NCBI GenBank assembly: GCA_902729315.2
Contig: LR746281.1
Location: 4,028,501-4,092,500 of the forward strand
Direction: 5' to 3'
Source of the DNA: Spirodela intermedia
Taxonomy: Eukaryota; Streptophyta; Magnoliopsida; Alismatales; Araceae
DNA length: 64,000 bases
The notes beneath the pieces are model-generated. The model made no database searches. It was not told the DNA's origin and saw only the letters and a program-made list of their open reading frames with translations. Of the stretch, positions 29,122 to 44,100 are shown one piece after another (position 1 is the stretch's first letter; every line of letters begins with the position of its first letter). Position numbers and translations under genes: made by a program.

Positions 29122-32100
29122 ATGGGTGAGGGTAGCGGGATCCCCGCCCGTCTGGGAATCCTACCGTTCAGGAACAAGGTGCTGCTGCCGGGTGCAATTG
29201 TCCGGGTCGAGTGCACGTCCGCGTCCAGGTACTACTCTCTTTCTGTATCCTGGTTTCCCCCAACCAGGTTGGCGGGGGGGTGGGGCGCTCTGATGATACT
29301 TGCCTTTTTTTGCTTCATATCAATCTCGACGATTGGGTGCGGGCTCAATTGTATTTAATTCCCGTTTGTTGATTGTGCTGATGGAAAACAAACTGGAAAT
29401 TTCTTGAATTATTATCGGTGTAGGAGATTGACCATGTATTTTTAATAGCGATACGATTCAAACTGAAAAAAATGGGGTAGTTCATTCGCGTACACGATTG
29501 ATTTTTTGGCGTGAATTTTCCTGAAATTTCTGGGAAACGTTTGTTTCATCCTGTGGAATAATTTCCTTTCTGTTTCATTTTTGGTTGTGCGTATTTTATT
29601 TTTTTCATCTCTAAGATACTCCTATTCTTTTCCCGTCTGCTTCATCTTTCCTGTCTCTAATCTTCTCTACTGCGTAAGGAATTCGTTTGCCCGTTCCGGT
29701 TTCCCTCATTTTGCTTTTTCATGCAGTGTGAAATTGGTTGAGCAGGAGCTCTGGCAGAAGGAGGAAAAGGGTCTAATTGGTGTTCTTCCCGTAAGAGATG
29801 GAGGCTCTGGGCTATCTCTAGGTGATTACTTCTACTATTTTGTTTGATGATATCCGCTCCCAAAGTATCACAGCGAAACTGTAAAAAATCCTGTTATCAC
29901 TTTTGGAAACTTTCAGGGACTGATTCTGAAGATCCAAGTTTGAACGCCTCGGAAGATGTCCTTGATTTTCCGAAACGTGATGACGGCAGCGAGGAAGAAC
30001 CAATTCGTTGGCACAACAGGTTGCTTTCCTTGATTTGATTCTTTTATTGCGATCAAAATAAGTGGTATCAAAAATCTCAGAACTTCCTTCTTAGTTCTAC
30101 ATAGAAGTGAAGACAAAAACGTGTAGACATTAATTACTTTGAAAGGAATCTAGTCATGGTTCCCGATCTCACTAGAACCTGGTTGTAGCTTTTTGTTAAT
30201 TATATTCTTTTTTCTTCTGTCGGATAAAATTCATGTCAACTTTTGTGAAATTCTTTCTTCGGATGGATTAGATTCATGACGAATTCTTCTATCTGGCATT
30301 TGCAAATTTGTCTGGCTGAAAATTCGTGATAAACTCCGTGCCCCTTTTGCTATATTCGTCATGTACCCCATTCGCTGTTAGATTTGGCATTGCAGAGGGG
30401 ATATGCATGCCTAAAGTCAAAAATAGACACAGAAGTCTGATGCACAGACATTGTGGATGGGTATTTCATTCTCTGTTTTCTGTCGTAGATTCCTATGAAA
30501 ATTCTACCTGTTTCAGAGTGATATTTTTGTTATGTTCGATAAGCAGAGATTATAAGCTGTGATGGTAGTATCATATTTGATACCCTTTTGACTTATGGAA
30601 ATATTATTTGAGTTTTCATGACGCTGACCTGGGAAATATGGGCTTTAATGTTGCTAAATATTCGTGAGATGTGGCATGAATTACTCTCTCATCCCGAATG
30701 GGCAATTTATTTTGAGTTGTCGTTGCTTTTGGATCTTGTGCAGTGAAAGATTGTCTTGAGGTTTGAAATTTCTTCTTAGAAAATAATTGGGATGACTATT
30801 ATTCATTCAGGATATCATTTCGGCTCTGTATATATATATATATATATCTTTCTAGATTAACAGAGCAACGAAAGAGGGATGAAGCATGGTCTTGGTACAA
30901 TGAAACTGTCTAGAGATGGTGTAGTCCATTGAAATTGAGATCATGCTGCTGAAATCATTAATTCTCTTGTAGGGATAAAAACCGCTTATTCGGATCAGGG
31001 TTGGGCTTACAAGGTCTTTTCTTCTTAAATACTGTCAAAGAGTTACTAATTCCGCGCTATATATCTTTTCGAAGCGTCAGATTAGTAATTAAGGTTTAGA
31101 TTAGGGAAGTCAACCTCAGTTTATGCTATTTTTTTTCCACCTTTTATTATATGCTGATGGCAATCAGAACAGTCGTCTTTCATTACTTCAATATCTTGTT
31201 TTTACCTAATGAAATATATTTTCCCTTAAGTTCTCGACTAAAATCTCCCCAAGGTAAATTTTTTACCTGTGAGTTTAGACTTTGTCTGCTATACATTCCA
31301 AGAGTCACTTGAACTGCTCAAAGTTGCAGAAAAAATTTGGAACGAACAACCCAGATGAAAAATAAATTTCGGAAGAAAGTAGACAGATATATCATGTATG
31401 CTTTGATCAGATGAACACCTCAACAGAGATACTTTATAGGATTTTTTTTCTGGTGATTGTCGTATTTCTTGCTGAACCTTGTTCCATGGTTCTTTCCTAG
31501 GTTTTCAGGATATGATTTTTCTAGTAGGGTACTGTTTTTTTTCTCTTGAAAAAAAAGATGCTGTAAAAAGACTGGCTAGTTTTATAGCTTCCTACCAACC
31601 AAAAGGGGCAGTTCCCTTTTACCATGATGGTAGCCTGTCCTAAGATAAACAGGATGGTATGATTCTTTATTCTCAGGTTACGAGATTACGAGATTTACCT
31701 CCTTGATGTTCCTCCAACTTAGTTTTCTGGTTTTGGATTTATAATTTACCTCTGAGGCTGAAATTTCATTCAGTTAGTTTCCTGGGTTCCATTTTGCTTG
31801 TATCGTGGTGGTAGTAGTCTTCTGTCTTTTATCAGTAGTTTTTGCACAATCCACCTCTAATTAGTAGGTTGGGGCATTGAGTGTTTCTGTGACAATTGCA
31901 GGGGAGTTGCTGCGAGAGCTTTACATCTTTCTAGAGGAGTTGAGAAACCCAATGGCAAGGTCACTTACAGTGTTGTCCTTGAGGGTGTGTGTAGGATTAG
32001 TGTTCAGAAACTTAGTGCCGCGGGAACATATTGCTTGGGTGATGTATCTCACCTTGATATGACGAGACCTGGTAAGCTAGATCAACTCTTTCTTGTCCTT

Positions 32101-35100
32101 TTTTTTCTACTTGTTTGTTCTAACTATATTGTATTTATTTTCCATTTAGGACGTCTCTCTCTCTCTCTATATATATATATATGTCCCTTAATAACACTTC
32201 TGTTAAATGAATCTCTCAATGATTTAAATTTTTGTAGGTCCATGGGCATGCATATTATCAGCCTATTTTCCATTTATCATAACTGACATCCTAAGCCATT
32301 TCTCATCATTGATTGACGGGTTTGCTCCATCCCATGAATGATCCAAGAGCTCCGAAACCACCGGGGCTCACTGACTGCCGTGACTATCCTATATTTTATC
32401 TTTTTCATCTTGTTTAAGTTTGCATTACTGAGCTACTCCAACATATTTGCAATGCCCATCGAAATTAAGTCTCTTAGTCAAAGAGAAATTAAGTACGATG
32501 TGGATGATAACGGTCAGGGTGACTATTTGCAGAGGAACCGGATTGACAGGTATTTATAGTTTTACAATGGAAAAAAATTCAATATCTCATCATATGAATG
32601 TGTAATTTCACTCTCAAAGAGGTAAAAAGAAAGTATATTAATTGATTAACGCTAACACTCTCTCTTTCATCCCATACACTCTCTTTCCTCTTTTCTTCTC
32701 TCTGCATCAGAAAATAATCCCTTTCACTAAAATTTCTCATCAACTTCCATTAGGTTTTTATCACGTCTTATTTTTAAATAATACGTTCTGCATCCATTTC
32801 TTCACCGTTGCCAGACAAACATTCAATGAGCGCTCATCCTCAAGGAAAGTTCATAAACTCCATGGAGAATTTTGCTACAGATGAGGAAGATCGTACCCAC
32901 CAAGTGTTCCTCGATAACTAGATATACCATTGAAGAATGGTTTATGCCTATAACTGCTCCTACCCTGGATTTTGACACTGACATACAAGAAATTAATACT
33001 TCAAATTTTTTCGTGTCGGAGTCAATTGGCAAAGATATATGAGACAGATTAGGCTTGCATTTTAAATGGGATAGACATTTCTAACGTTGATAAGTTCATG
33101 GCACATTCTTTTGCCAAGCTACTATAAGGCATCTGCATGAAGCTATACGCCAATTATTTTGACTAAATTGACATGATTGACCCATGGAAATTATTTTGAC
33201 TGCATTGGGACAACCTAGGATTTTAAAGTATGCCTTAAATACTCTTAGAAATAGCGAAAATGGTCAAAGATAAGTAGGAGTTAGTGACCAACGAAAATCA
33301 GAAAGTAAAAACCCCGATTAGATTATTAACCAAGTCCAGAAAATGCTTCCTTCGAGTGTAGAACTGTATACCTGATGCATGATTGACTCTGATGTCCTCA
33401 TCCAAACTCCATCCCGTCCATGCTCCAAAACATCTGACGCTTCTGGAGTCGTCAAGCTATATTTTGATGTGGTTCTTAGATTGCATTATCCTAATATAAT
33501 CATTGTATTCTATAGGGATGTCAAGTTTATTGAATTACTTTGGAAAACCTTGTTGAATCTCATGGGGACAACTAAATCTTGCCACTACTGATGGATAGAC
33601 AGTAGTAAACCAAAGCCTTGGGAATTTTTCGCGAAGTCTTGTTAGTGAGCGTAATGGAACTTGGGTTTTCTTTTTGCTTAAAGCTGAGTTCGCATATAAT
33701 GACCCTGTGAGTAGATAAATCAGCATTAGTCCTTTTGAAGTTGTACATTGTTACTAACCTAGAAGGCCTAAAAAATCTCATTCCTATGAATCATTGTTCT
33801 AGGTTTTTTTGTTATATAAAATCATATGCATGACATGTTCAATCAATGCATAGGAGTTCAGAAAAACAATTGAAATGAACAGTGAAAAATAAAAGCTTTG
33901 GCTGACTCACGAAGGTGATTATGTTGTTGCTAGGGTGAAATCTAAGCGGTTTTCTTCTAGAACTGTCAAGAACTTTGATCTTCTGTATGAGGTGCCAGAC
34001 TTTTCAAGATTTTGAAACACATCAGAACGAACGCTAATGTGATTGATCTTCCTGCTGACTATGATATTAGTCCAATATTCAATGTTCCCGATTTCATTGC
34101 ATTTAATATTCCAGATTATTGACAACATATAGAACTGACAACAACTATACTAGTCCAATATTCAACAACAGTAGATCCCCCGCAGGTCTAGGTGTAGTTG
34201 TTGTCAGTTCTATTATAGACTTATCATTTAAGTTGCTATCGAAGATCTACTGTTGCTGGTTATACTTGTCGCTAGGTTTCAACAGTCCTGTATTTTTACC
34301 CCCAGTTCAGAGGAAATTTCATGATTTCTGCTGTCTGAAACTTGCTTTGGAAGCAAGAATCCCTGATAGTGACCATAACTAGTAATATAGACCTACTTTG
34401 ACTGCACATAGAGAATGCTTATTTAGTTGATCAACCGTCATTTAAATTGATATTTGCTGATTTCTGTTAAAATCAGCCACATCCATGGTGTCTCCGTCAT
34501 TAGATTTCTTTTTTGTGGGAGATCATTTATTTCTTTAGTTAGATTCTTATTTCCTTCATCTTGGTGCGTCACTCTATTATACTCTCTTGGTCAGAGTATA
34601 TGCTTCGCAATTCTTTCAATCTCTCTCAATTTCTGATGCATTATTTTTCAGGGCGTGATAGCTGATAGTTTGCAGAAAGGATTTTCTGTGAATTCATTAC
34701 TATAGTTCTAGTTAAATGCATGTTAATGTTCCTAAATAACTCCTTCGTAACTTCCTAATGTAGTTCTCAACATCTGAAGGATATTTTCAGTTCTTTGGGC
34801 AAATAATTTTCTGCTCTTGCATTTTACATACAGCGTACTTCTATTTTTTAATTTCTCCATCATTCATTCTCCCTAGATATCGAGAAAGCAGAAAAAGATC
34901 CAGATATCATGCTTCTTTCACACCAATTTAAAGCTGCTGCGCTGCAACTCATCTCTGTTCTTGAAAAGGTAAAGCTTAATGGGAGACCTCTTTCTATTCA
35001 AGTCTTAGAAACTAGCTGTCTGTGCATAACACAACACAGGCAGAACTAGAGGATAGAAAATGATACTGAGAAGAAATCACTGAAGATTGGACTGTTGGGT

Positions 35101-38100
35101 ACCTTATGTATTTATTTTCTATGGTACGGTATTACACAGTTTCTTATAATTTTCAACTGTTGTGGATACGTTATTACCTTAATTTCAACCTCTATCTGAT
35201 GTTAGTATCGACAGGCATTCTATGCTCTTATTTTATTGATGATTTGTTATCCGATGTTCGGTACATGCATAAGCAGGATCTGCAGCATATTTTTCTTTTA
35301 CATACTAGTTCTGACCTGTGATTATTGTTGGATCTCGAAAACGTGATCGTATTGTGGACGGAATATTGGAGCAGTCTGAGGGTATATTGGAAAATATCGT
35401 GTAGGGTTCTCACCCTATACAATGTGTGATAAATGGAAATGAAAGGTGTGGTGGTTTCCCCCTCCTCCCATCTATCCTCTCAGATAGAGGAAAGTTCCTC
35501 CTTCGCATTGTCCATTTCCCTCTCTCCTTTCTTCATTTCAACAATTTCTTGAATTAAAATTTCAAGGATTACAGAACATTATAAGTAAACTGTTGCCTTT
35601 GGCGTATCTGATTGAAGTATGTCAAGCAATGTCAATACTTTCTTGACATTATAAGCAATGTCAGTACTTCTTGACATGTTCTCACCCAAAGTTTTTCTTT
35701 CCTTTCTTGTACGAACTGGACCGGTTTGGTTCAGTATGGGTCCGGTCCAGTTGTATCATCTGGGACAGGTATAAATAAACCAGTCCCTCATCATTTGAGC
35801 TTGAGAATGAAATATTAGATTTTAGCCCGATTTCGTATTTCCTCTTCGCTATTTATTGATGCAGTGAGTGCAGAGCCTTGAGGAGATAAAGTAGATTTTT
35901 TTTGACAAAGTGTAAAACTTCAATTGTGTATCTGCTGTTCCTTATGCCATCTGTTGTAGTTAATAGTGAAGAACTTGTTGCTCTTTTGTGCATTCCGCAG
36001 AAGCAAAAAGCTATTGGTCGGGCAAAATCCCTTGTTGAGACAGTTCCTGTGCATAGACTGGCGGATATATTCGTGGCAAGCTTTGAAATAAGTTTTGAAG
36101 AGCAGCTATCTGTGCTGGACTGCGTTGATCTGAAAGCAAGGATCCTCAAAGCCACTGAACTTGTGGGTAGACATTTGCAGGTGATGATTGGATTAACCAC
36201 AAAGATCTTATGCTATACACCTGTGACGTTCCAATTATTATTTCTGTACAGACATGCTTCGTTTTAATTCATGTCTTTGATTTTGTATTGTCTAGTCCAT
36301 TCGTGTGGCAGAGAAGATAACCCAAAAGGTTGAGGGCCAGTTATCAAAATCCCAGAAAGAATTTCTTCTTCGCCAACAGGTTATTTATGTAGACTTCTGA
36401 GCATTCTCGTGCATAAATTCTGTGTATGGATATGGTCATTGGTAATGCATTTGCTGGAGTTGCAACTTGGTAAAGCAACTACAGGACTTATAGATTCTCA
36501 ATGAATTGTCTGATTTGTTGGGCAGTTTAAACAGTTCAGTTATTTCCTCCAAACTTCGTTGTTCCTCTGTTTCTTATCTTCTATTTTTTACCTTACGATT
36601 TAAACTGTCCCATGATTATAATAATGCATGATGCCTGTGATGTTACAGATTTAACATCATTATAATACATTTTCAGCTGTATAGATAAAAAAAATTAGTA
36701 AAAACTTCCCATTCTTAGCAAATTTCTGCGCCAACCATCTGGATGTTATCTTTCGCATTTATTTCTTTAGTCATAGGTATGTGTTGCGTCTGGCCTCCAA
36801 ATTTGTCCTTTTTCAGACAGCTTTTTTGTCTGGTGCATGTTCCCCAGGAGCTTGCCTTGATTAATTACTGCAAGGCTATGTTGTCGCTGTAAAGTTAACT
36901 ATCCTTTTAGAATGAACAAGATATGTCATAGTTCTCCTGAGATTTCTTTCCACTTACTTTGGGAAGCTGATCTTGTTCTTTCCAATTTCTGCTGTCCTTT
37001 ATGTCAAAGTTATTGTTGTATTGGTTTCCATGATCCAATTTTTTGAGATATTTGTAGAACCACGCACTAAATTCTGTCCATTGGAACCCTTTCTTTTGAT
37101 ATATCCGTAAACTATTATAATTTTTTGCTTATAATTTTTTCATCTCGGTCTCTGAAGAAACACTTGTTGTAACATAGTGTCACAAAGATTACCCTTTTCG
37201 TTTTATATTATCTTCGCCCGTTTCCATGAAATATCACATGTCACATCCCTGGGTTCGTTGTATATTATCTTTGCCCATATGTGCCTTGAACGGGATTTTA
37301 TAATGGCTTCCAAAAACGGAATTTCTTGGAAATTAGTCATAATAGTTGGTGATATTTGTTTAGTTGTGATGCATATCTGTATTTACATATTCCCATTCAT
37401 CTTACATTTGGAAACTTCAGATGAGGGCAATCAGAGATGAACTTGGGGATGGTGAAGATGATGAGGATGATGTTGTTGCTCTGGAGAGAAAGGTGCAGAC
37501 TGCTGGAATGCCTCCAAATGTTTCAAAGCAAGCTCAAAAGGAACTGCGGTGAGCAGTGCTTATTGTTGTTAACATTAAGGTCTATTGTTTAGGGTTCCTC
37601 CCTACATAAAGGGTGTTATAGATTAATGAAGGGAGAGGCAGTTGTCTGTTGTTCTCCCCTCTGTCCTCCATGGTAAAGGTCATTGTCCTTGTTCTTATGT
37701 TTTTCTACATTATATCAGAGCCAGGTTGAGGTTTCAAACCCTTCTTTGGCGCCATCATAGGTTGATGTCGTCGCCATCGATCTCCTTTGTGGCCACCCGC
37801 CGGAGCTATTGGTGTCGTGTTTCTTCTCAACGATGTCTTTTGCCTCTATCGAGTATGTTTCCGCCAAGGTCTTCTGCATCTGCCGAGTATCTTTCTAACT
37901 AGGGTTTCTACTTCTATCATGCTACTTTCTAACAAGGTCTTCCGCCTCCACCGAGTATCTTTCTGGTGAGGGTTCTACCTCTGTCGTGCTGCTTTCTAGT
38001 GAGATTTTCCACCTCCATTGAATATTTTTTTGGCAAGAATTTCTACCTCTATTGTGTTGTTTTCCAATGAGGCCTTCTGCTTCTGTTGAGTATCTTCCCG

Positions 38101-41100
38101 GCGCCATTCTTATTTAGTCATCTATCAGATGTTGTCTCATTACAATGTCCGTTCTTTGTCTTGTGATGTCTAGCATTGACGTTCTCGTCTGGTGCTGTCC
38201 CTTCTCTGTCTAGTGACATCCTCTGTCTGGCATATGTTCGGCATCTAGTGCCATCCTCCATCCTCCTCAGTCCAGCTCCCTCTACCTTGCATCAGTCTGA
38301 CGTCCTCCTTAGTCTGGTGACCAAGGTCTCCTACAGTCTGCACTGCTACTGTCTAAACCATTTGGCACTGTCCCTTTTCCATCTGGTATTGTCTTCCATG
38401 TTTCCAATGTAGTTCTCTATCTAGTGTCATCTCAAGCGTCCCAAGGTCATCTCACATTGTTTGATGTCATTTTGCATAGTCCCGTGCAATCTGGCATCGA
38501 AAGGCATCATTGTCCTACGTAGTGGTCTTACAATTTTACAACCCAATAGAAGAAGAGCTTTTCAACACCGTTACTGGGGGAGTTGTTGAACTTATGATCA
38601 TCGTCATCATAAGTTCACTTTCCAACTAGTGAATATTTTTCACTGACTTAGTTAAGATAATTTTTTCTAAAGTTCACTTTCCACAGGAGGACTGTAGGAA
38701 GTTCTAGGTCGTAAGGAAATACTGTAGAAAACTGCGGTTATTTTGGGATAGTTATCTAGGGTTCCTCCCTATATAAACAGTGTTATGGGTGAATGAAGGA
38801 AGAGGTAGTTGTCCACCATTCTCTCCTCTATCCTCTATGACAGAGGTCATCGTCCTTGTTCCTATATTTTTCTACATCCACTTTTTCCCTTGTGCCTGAT
38901 TTTCTCCAAAAGTTAATTTTTTTCCTGGTGTGAATTAATTAGAAATCATCGACGTTATACTTTTTTATTTGACCTGGATATCTTTCATCATCAGCATGAA
39001 TTATTGAAAGGCAAAGATCGTATTTTATAGTAAGTTATGCATCTGACTGATCTAATCTTGATATCATTTTACTGGTTCTTTCTATTCTCATTGGGTAAAC
39101 TTGCTATTCTTGAGTTTTGAAGAGATTTATTTATCAAGTGGTATCCTTACGCATCAATGTATAACTGTTAGCTACGATTGTGTGGATGTTGACATTATGA
39201 TTCATAACTTGCTGACAGAAATTTGTTCTTTTAGGCGACTGCAGAGGATGCAACCCCAACAACCTGGGTATAATAGTTCACATGCGTATCTTGAGCTCCT
39301 TGCTGATCTTCCATGGCAGAAGGCCAGTGAAGAATGTGTTTTGAATTTAGAAGTTGCCAAGGAGCGTCTTGATTGTGAGCATTATGGTCTCACCAAAGTT
39401 AAACAGCGGATAATCGAATATCTAGCTGTGCACAAGGTTTTTAACCTGCTGTATTCTTTTTTCTAGTATACCTGAAATATTACTCGCATCCTTATATGCT
39501 GCATGGTCTACAGCTTAAACCAGATGCCCAAGGACCAGTTTTGTGTTTCGTTGGTCCCCCAGGTGTAGGAAAGACTTCATTGGCCTCTTCTATTGCTACT
39601 GCCTTAAATAGAAAATTTGTACGGATATCTCTTGGTGGGGTTAAGGATGAGGCTGATATCAGAGGTCATCGGAGGACATACATCGGAAGTATGCCAGGAC
39701 GTCTCATCGAAGGCTTGAGGGTTTGTGCTCTTTTCTGTACGTGTTTATTTGTCTTAATTTATAAGATTAATATTTATTTTATTCAGTGAATTTCAAAAAT
39801 GCTATTGTATGTTTAGGGATTTCTCCATTCAGTTAGATTACTATGCCCAATCAGAAGGAAATGATTCTTCAATACTTCTAACTGATTTGATTGTGTATTC
39901 AAGTAAACCACTATCAGTAAATTACTAGTCTCCTCCTAGATGTTTCATTTGCCTTTTGGACCATATCTTTGTCATGATTTGACCGAACAGGGTACCTTCT
40001 GATAAACCTGTTTAGGATAAATGACCTGATGATGCATTTTCCCTGACAACGATATGCGTCGTGTGACATTGGCGTTCTATACGTGGAGCTTCATTATTAT
40101 TTTTGGCCACTATGCGGTTCGAAAGTTGTCATCCAGCATTTCATGAACTCTTGTATTCCTTATGCTTCTTCCCACTCAACGCACGCCATTGCATAAAGAT
40201 CTTCTGCCGTGTGCAATTAAAACCCATGTCGATAGAAAATATATTTTTTCCTCTTCTTTAAATGTGACGCAGCAAGAGATGCGTAAAATGGAAGGTTTGA
40301 ACCTTGAATCTAAGGCATAAATATAGAGTGCTAAAAGGATGAAAATCGGGCCTTGAATCTGCAAGGAATGATTTTCCCTAATCCTTGAATCCTCATGAAC
40401 GGCTTGGATGACCCTTGAATCCGTACGGATCAAAGATATCCTTGAATCCATGGGTCAAAATAGCATTGTCCCTTGAATCTACGGGCGTTGATTAAATCCA
40501 CAAGTACTCGAAACCCTCTTGAAAAGGAACAAAAAATCGTAATAACCAAGTTGCCTTTATGTGGTGGCTTTTAAATTAATCGAAAATTAGTTAAGGTCCC
40601 TCTAAAGCTCGGGAAAGATTCTGAAACAAAATCAAAACGTCCTAACAAACGTGCCAGTTACTAAAATTGACTCTCACGTATACTTTACATGGATCTAACA
40701 AATTCAAATAGCCTAACAAACATGTGATTTTCAAAAAACTAACTCTAACTCATTATTCAGACACTATATTTAGACCTAATCTGGTTTTGGGTCTTTTAGG
40801 GACTTCTCATCTTTGTAGCCCATGCTTCAAACCTCTAGAATGCCTGGGCCACCAGTTTTGGGCCATCTGAGTCAAAAAAAAATTAACCTTCTCTTTTCTA
40901 GAAGTGATGTCCTACATCAAAATGCTATTTCATTTTTTATATGTATTTCTGTGTGAATCAAACTCTTCATCTCCTTTCATGAATTATTCCTAAATTGAGA
41001 TTTCCAAATATTTGGTTTCAGAGAGCAGGCGTCCACAATCCAGTAATCTTATTAGATGAAATTGATAAGGTTGGCGCAGATATTTCCGGAGATCCTGCAT

Positions 41101-44100
41101 CAGCCTTGTTAGAGGTTCTTGATCCACAGCAGAATAAAGCCTTCACTGATCAGTATCCTTGGTGTTACTGTCCCTTTGCATCATATGCTATTTTTATTAA
41201 GCTGTATACCATCCATAGCATCTGAGAAGGCCCGAAAACATTTGAGGATACTAGCAAAATTGGTTGAGCCCCCAGGATTCATTTGTTCCTTTCCATGCTA
41301 GTAAATAAGGGATTAAACAAGTAACAATAAGCTTCCGGTGATATATTGAATCCTTAATTGAGAATCGTAGCTATCTAAATGTTCCATTTGATCTTTCAAA
41401 GGTAATATTTGTTGCCACTGCTAATGAGGCTCAACCAATTCCTCCACCACTTTTGGATCGTATGGAAGTCATCGAATTGGCAGGATATACACCGGAAGAA
41501 AAGTTGAAAATTGCCATGCACCATTTGGTACCAGGAGTTTTAGAGCGACATGGCTTAAATTCTGATCTCCTGAAGATACCCAAGGTATGAACATTATTTT
41601 GCCCTATTTACCAAGCCATGGCATCTTACTACTGAAAACCTGCTTAAGATAATTCTATTTTTCTATATTGCTTGTGTGTTTGATTATGTAGCAATGGTTC
41701 GCACATGTCAGGTTCACACATGTCACTTGTGATCAAGTTATGATGCTTGCCTAGGATTCACTTACCTCCTGAAGTGGTCATTCTTGGATCATGCTTTGAA
41801 GAACATAATGCTTAAAATACCCTGAGTCTGTACGCCTTTAAATACCAATAGAATTTCTGGTATCATCCTGTCTCCACATGATAAAAAAGATGAATGAATT
41901 ATATGTCCCGATTTCATTGGTGATTTTAATCTTCCCTCCATTTCCTCTCAAAGGAGTTGTGTAATACAACAGGTGACGATACTAAGGTCCTATATTGGGT
42001 AGGAGGACACGCTAAAAGTATATGTGATAAAAATATTGTTCTTATTGCCTTGAATCGCATACAGCTCGTTTACTTATATTTTGGTATGACTATTGACTTT
42101 AGTAAACCGGGAATATGGCTGCATAGTAGAACAGCTGAATATTCCTACATTTTCATGTTTGACATCCTCGTAATATTCAGATGAGAAATACAAGTATTCA
42201 ATATCGCATTGTAAAGGAATTTTATGATTCAAATAACGGTGTTTAAGCTATTTAGGAGGACTAATTAGTATTTTAAAAAATGCTCCTCCGAAAATGAAGG
42301 GTAATGTTATTTAATTTCAAGTATACACATCTACGAATGAAGAAAACAACCATCAGGCAACCAATCAACTCGATTTTCACGATAGTGTATTTCTTTATGA
42401 TGGCTTAGTTTCATTCGCCTCACATTTCTGCCAGTTATGATCCTGTTTTTTCAGGAAATTGTTATGCTTATCATCCAGCACTATACTAGAGAAGCCGGAG
42501 TTAGAAATCTTGAGCGAAATCTATCCGCCATAGCTCGCGCTGTTGCTGTTAGAGTGGCTGAAAAGGAATATGGAGCTCAACTTTGCAATAATGTTCAACC
42601 AATGACGTCTTCATTCCTAAATGCACATTGCGGCTGTGGTGTTGAACTCGAAATGGACGACATTTCAATGGTTGATCGTCGTACGATACCAAATGCTCTG
42701 AAGAATAACTCAAAAATAGTCTTAGATGAAGTCATGCTCGAAAAAGTTCTTGGGGTAATTCTCCTCTTAAGGGACTAGATGCATAATGTCAAATTAAAAT
42801 TAGCGTAATATTTCACGTTTAAAGCTCCATACTATTACTAAGTATCATGTTTATTGTGATGCAGCCCCCTAAGTTTGATGATAGGGAAACTGCAGAACGT
42901 GTGGCAACTCCAGGAGTGTCAGTTGGTCTTGTATGGACCCCCTTCGGCGGTGATGTTCAATTCATTGAGGCAACAGCAATGGCTGGTAAGGGTCATTTGC
43001 ATCTTACTGGACAACTTGGTGATGTCATAAAAGAATCAGCACAAATAGCTTTAACTTGGGTATGCCCTCAACATTCTCCTAACGCATGTTTTCTGCTTTT
43101 GTAATCTTCAAATTTAGGGAACTTCAACCCCCTGTGCTCATTATCATAAGCCTCTCCTCTTGTTATCTAATGCTATATTTCTCATTACGATGCCTTAATT
43201 ATATTTTTTTTAACACTATGCTGTCATAGTCTTTTTAGATTTTATTTCTATGTAACACCAAGTTGTCACTGGTTTGTAACATGATTACGCACCATGAGGC
43301 CTTACCAATCCTAAATATTCATTCTGTCATAAGGAAGAATGGTAGTTTAGCCAAACTCCAAGACTGGTTATATTGTCCACGATAAGCTTTTTTTTAATTT
43401 TTTTTTTTTTTTTTAGGGGGGTGGGATAATCTTAGTAGTTTAAGACTTGAAGCCTAGTGGTGGATTTTGCTGTGATTAATGTTGATTGCAACTATCGTCA
43501 AGATAATTTACCCTCTTGTTGGGAGTTGAGTTTTGGCCATGGCCCATTGCTGATCTGGATCACACTAGCAGAACCTTGGTCGGAACACCTGAATGTCTAC
43601 AACCACGTAGTTGTTCCTTGAACATGTCTGAGTTGTTGCATCATCCTAAATGAACGGTGTCAGATTTTCGCACGGAGCTTCCTAGTTCCATTTTTCTTCA
43701 TGAAGAAGCAAAAAAAGTTTGATTTACTTTGTAGTTTGGATTTTAATTGAACTCTTTATGAGTATCCCCTCTGCATGAAAACGGATGTCTATGAATAATC
43801 GTCTGCTATTGTGAAAGTGTGTAAAATTTAAATTTAAAATTGATTATACTGTCCTTGAATGCATTCTTGGGTACGTGGGCAAGGACTCTTTGGATGAAAC
43901 AAGAGTGAATCAAAGGACTAAACTTTCCAAGCAAATTACATTTTTTTATATTTAACTTCAATAATACTTTGGTCATACTCTATTGAATATGAAGTGTAAT
44001 ATACTAACTCGAGTCTCGAACGAAGTTATATCCAGTCATAATCATGGATTATTATACCCCGTTTAGAATTCGGTTTAATAAATGTATATGTTTTATAATT

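Noticed and set aside
37641-38415. Open frames within the LON2 intron 8 element as genes
   Set aside because: They are short, start on both strands and derive from the minisatellite text; no gag or pol motif is present.
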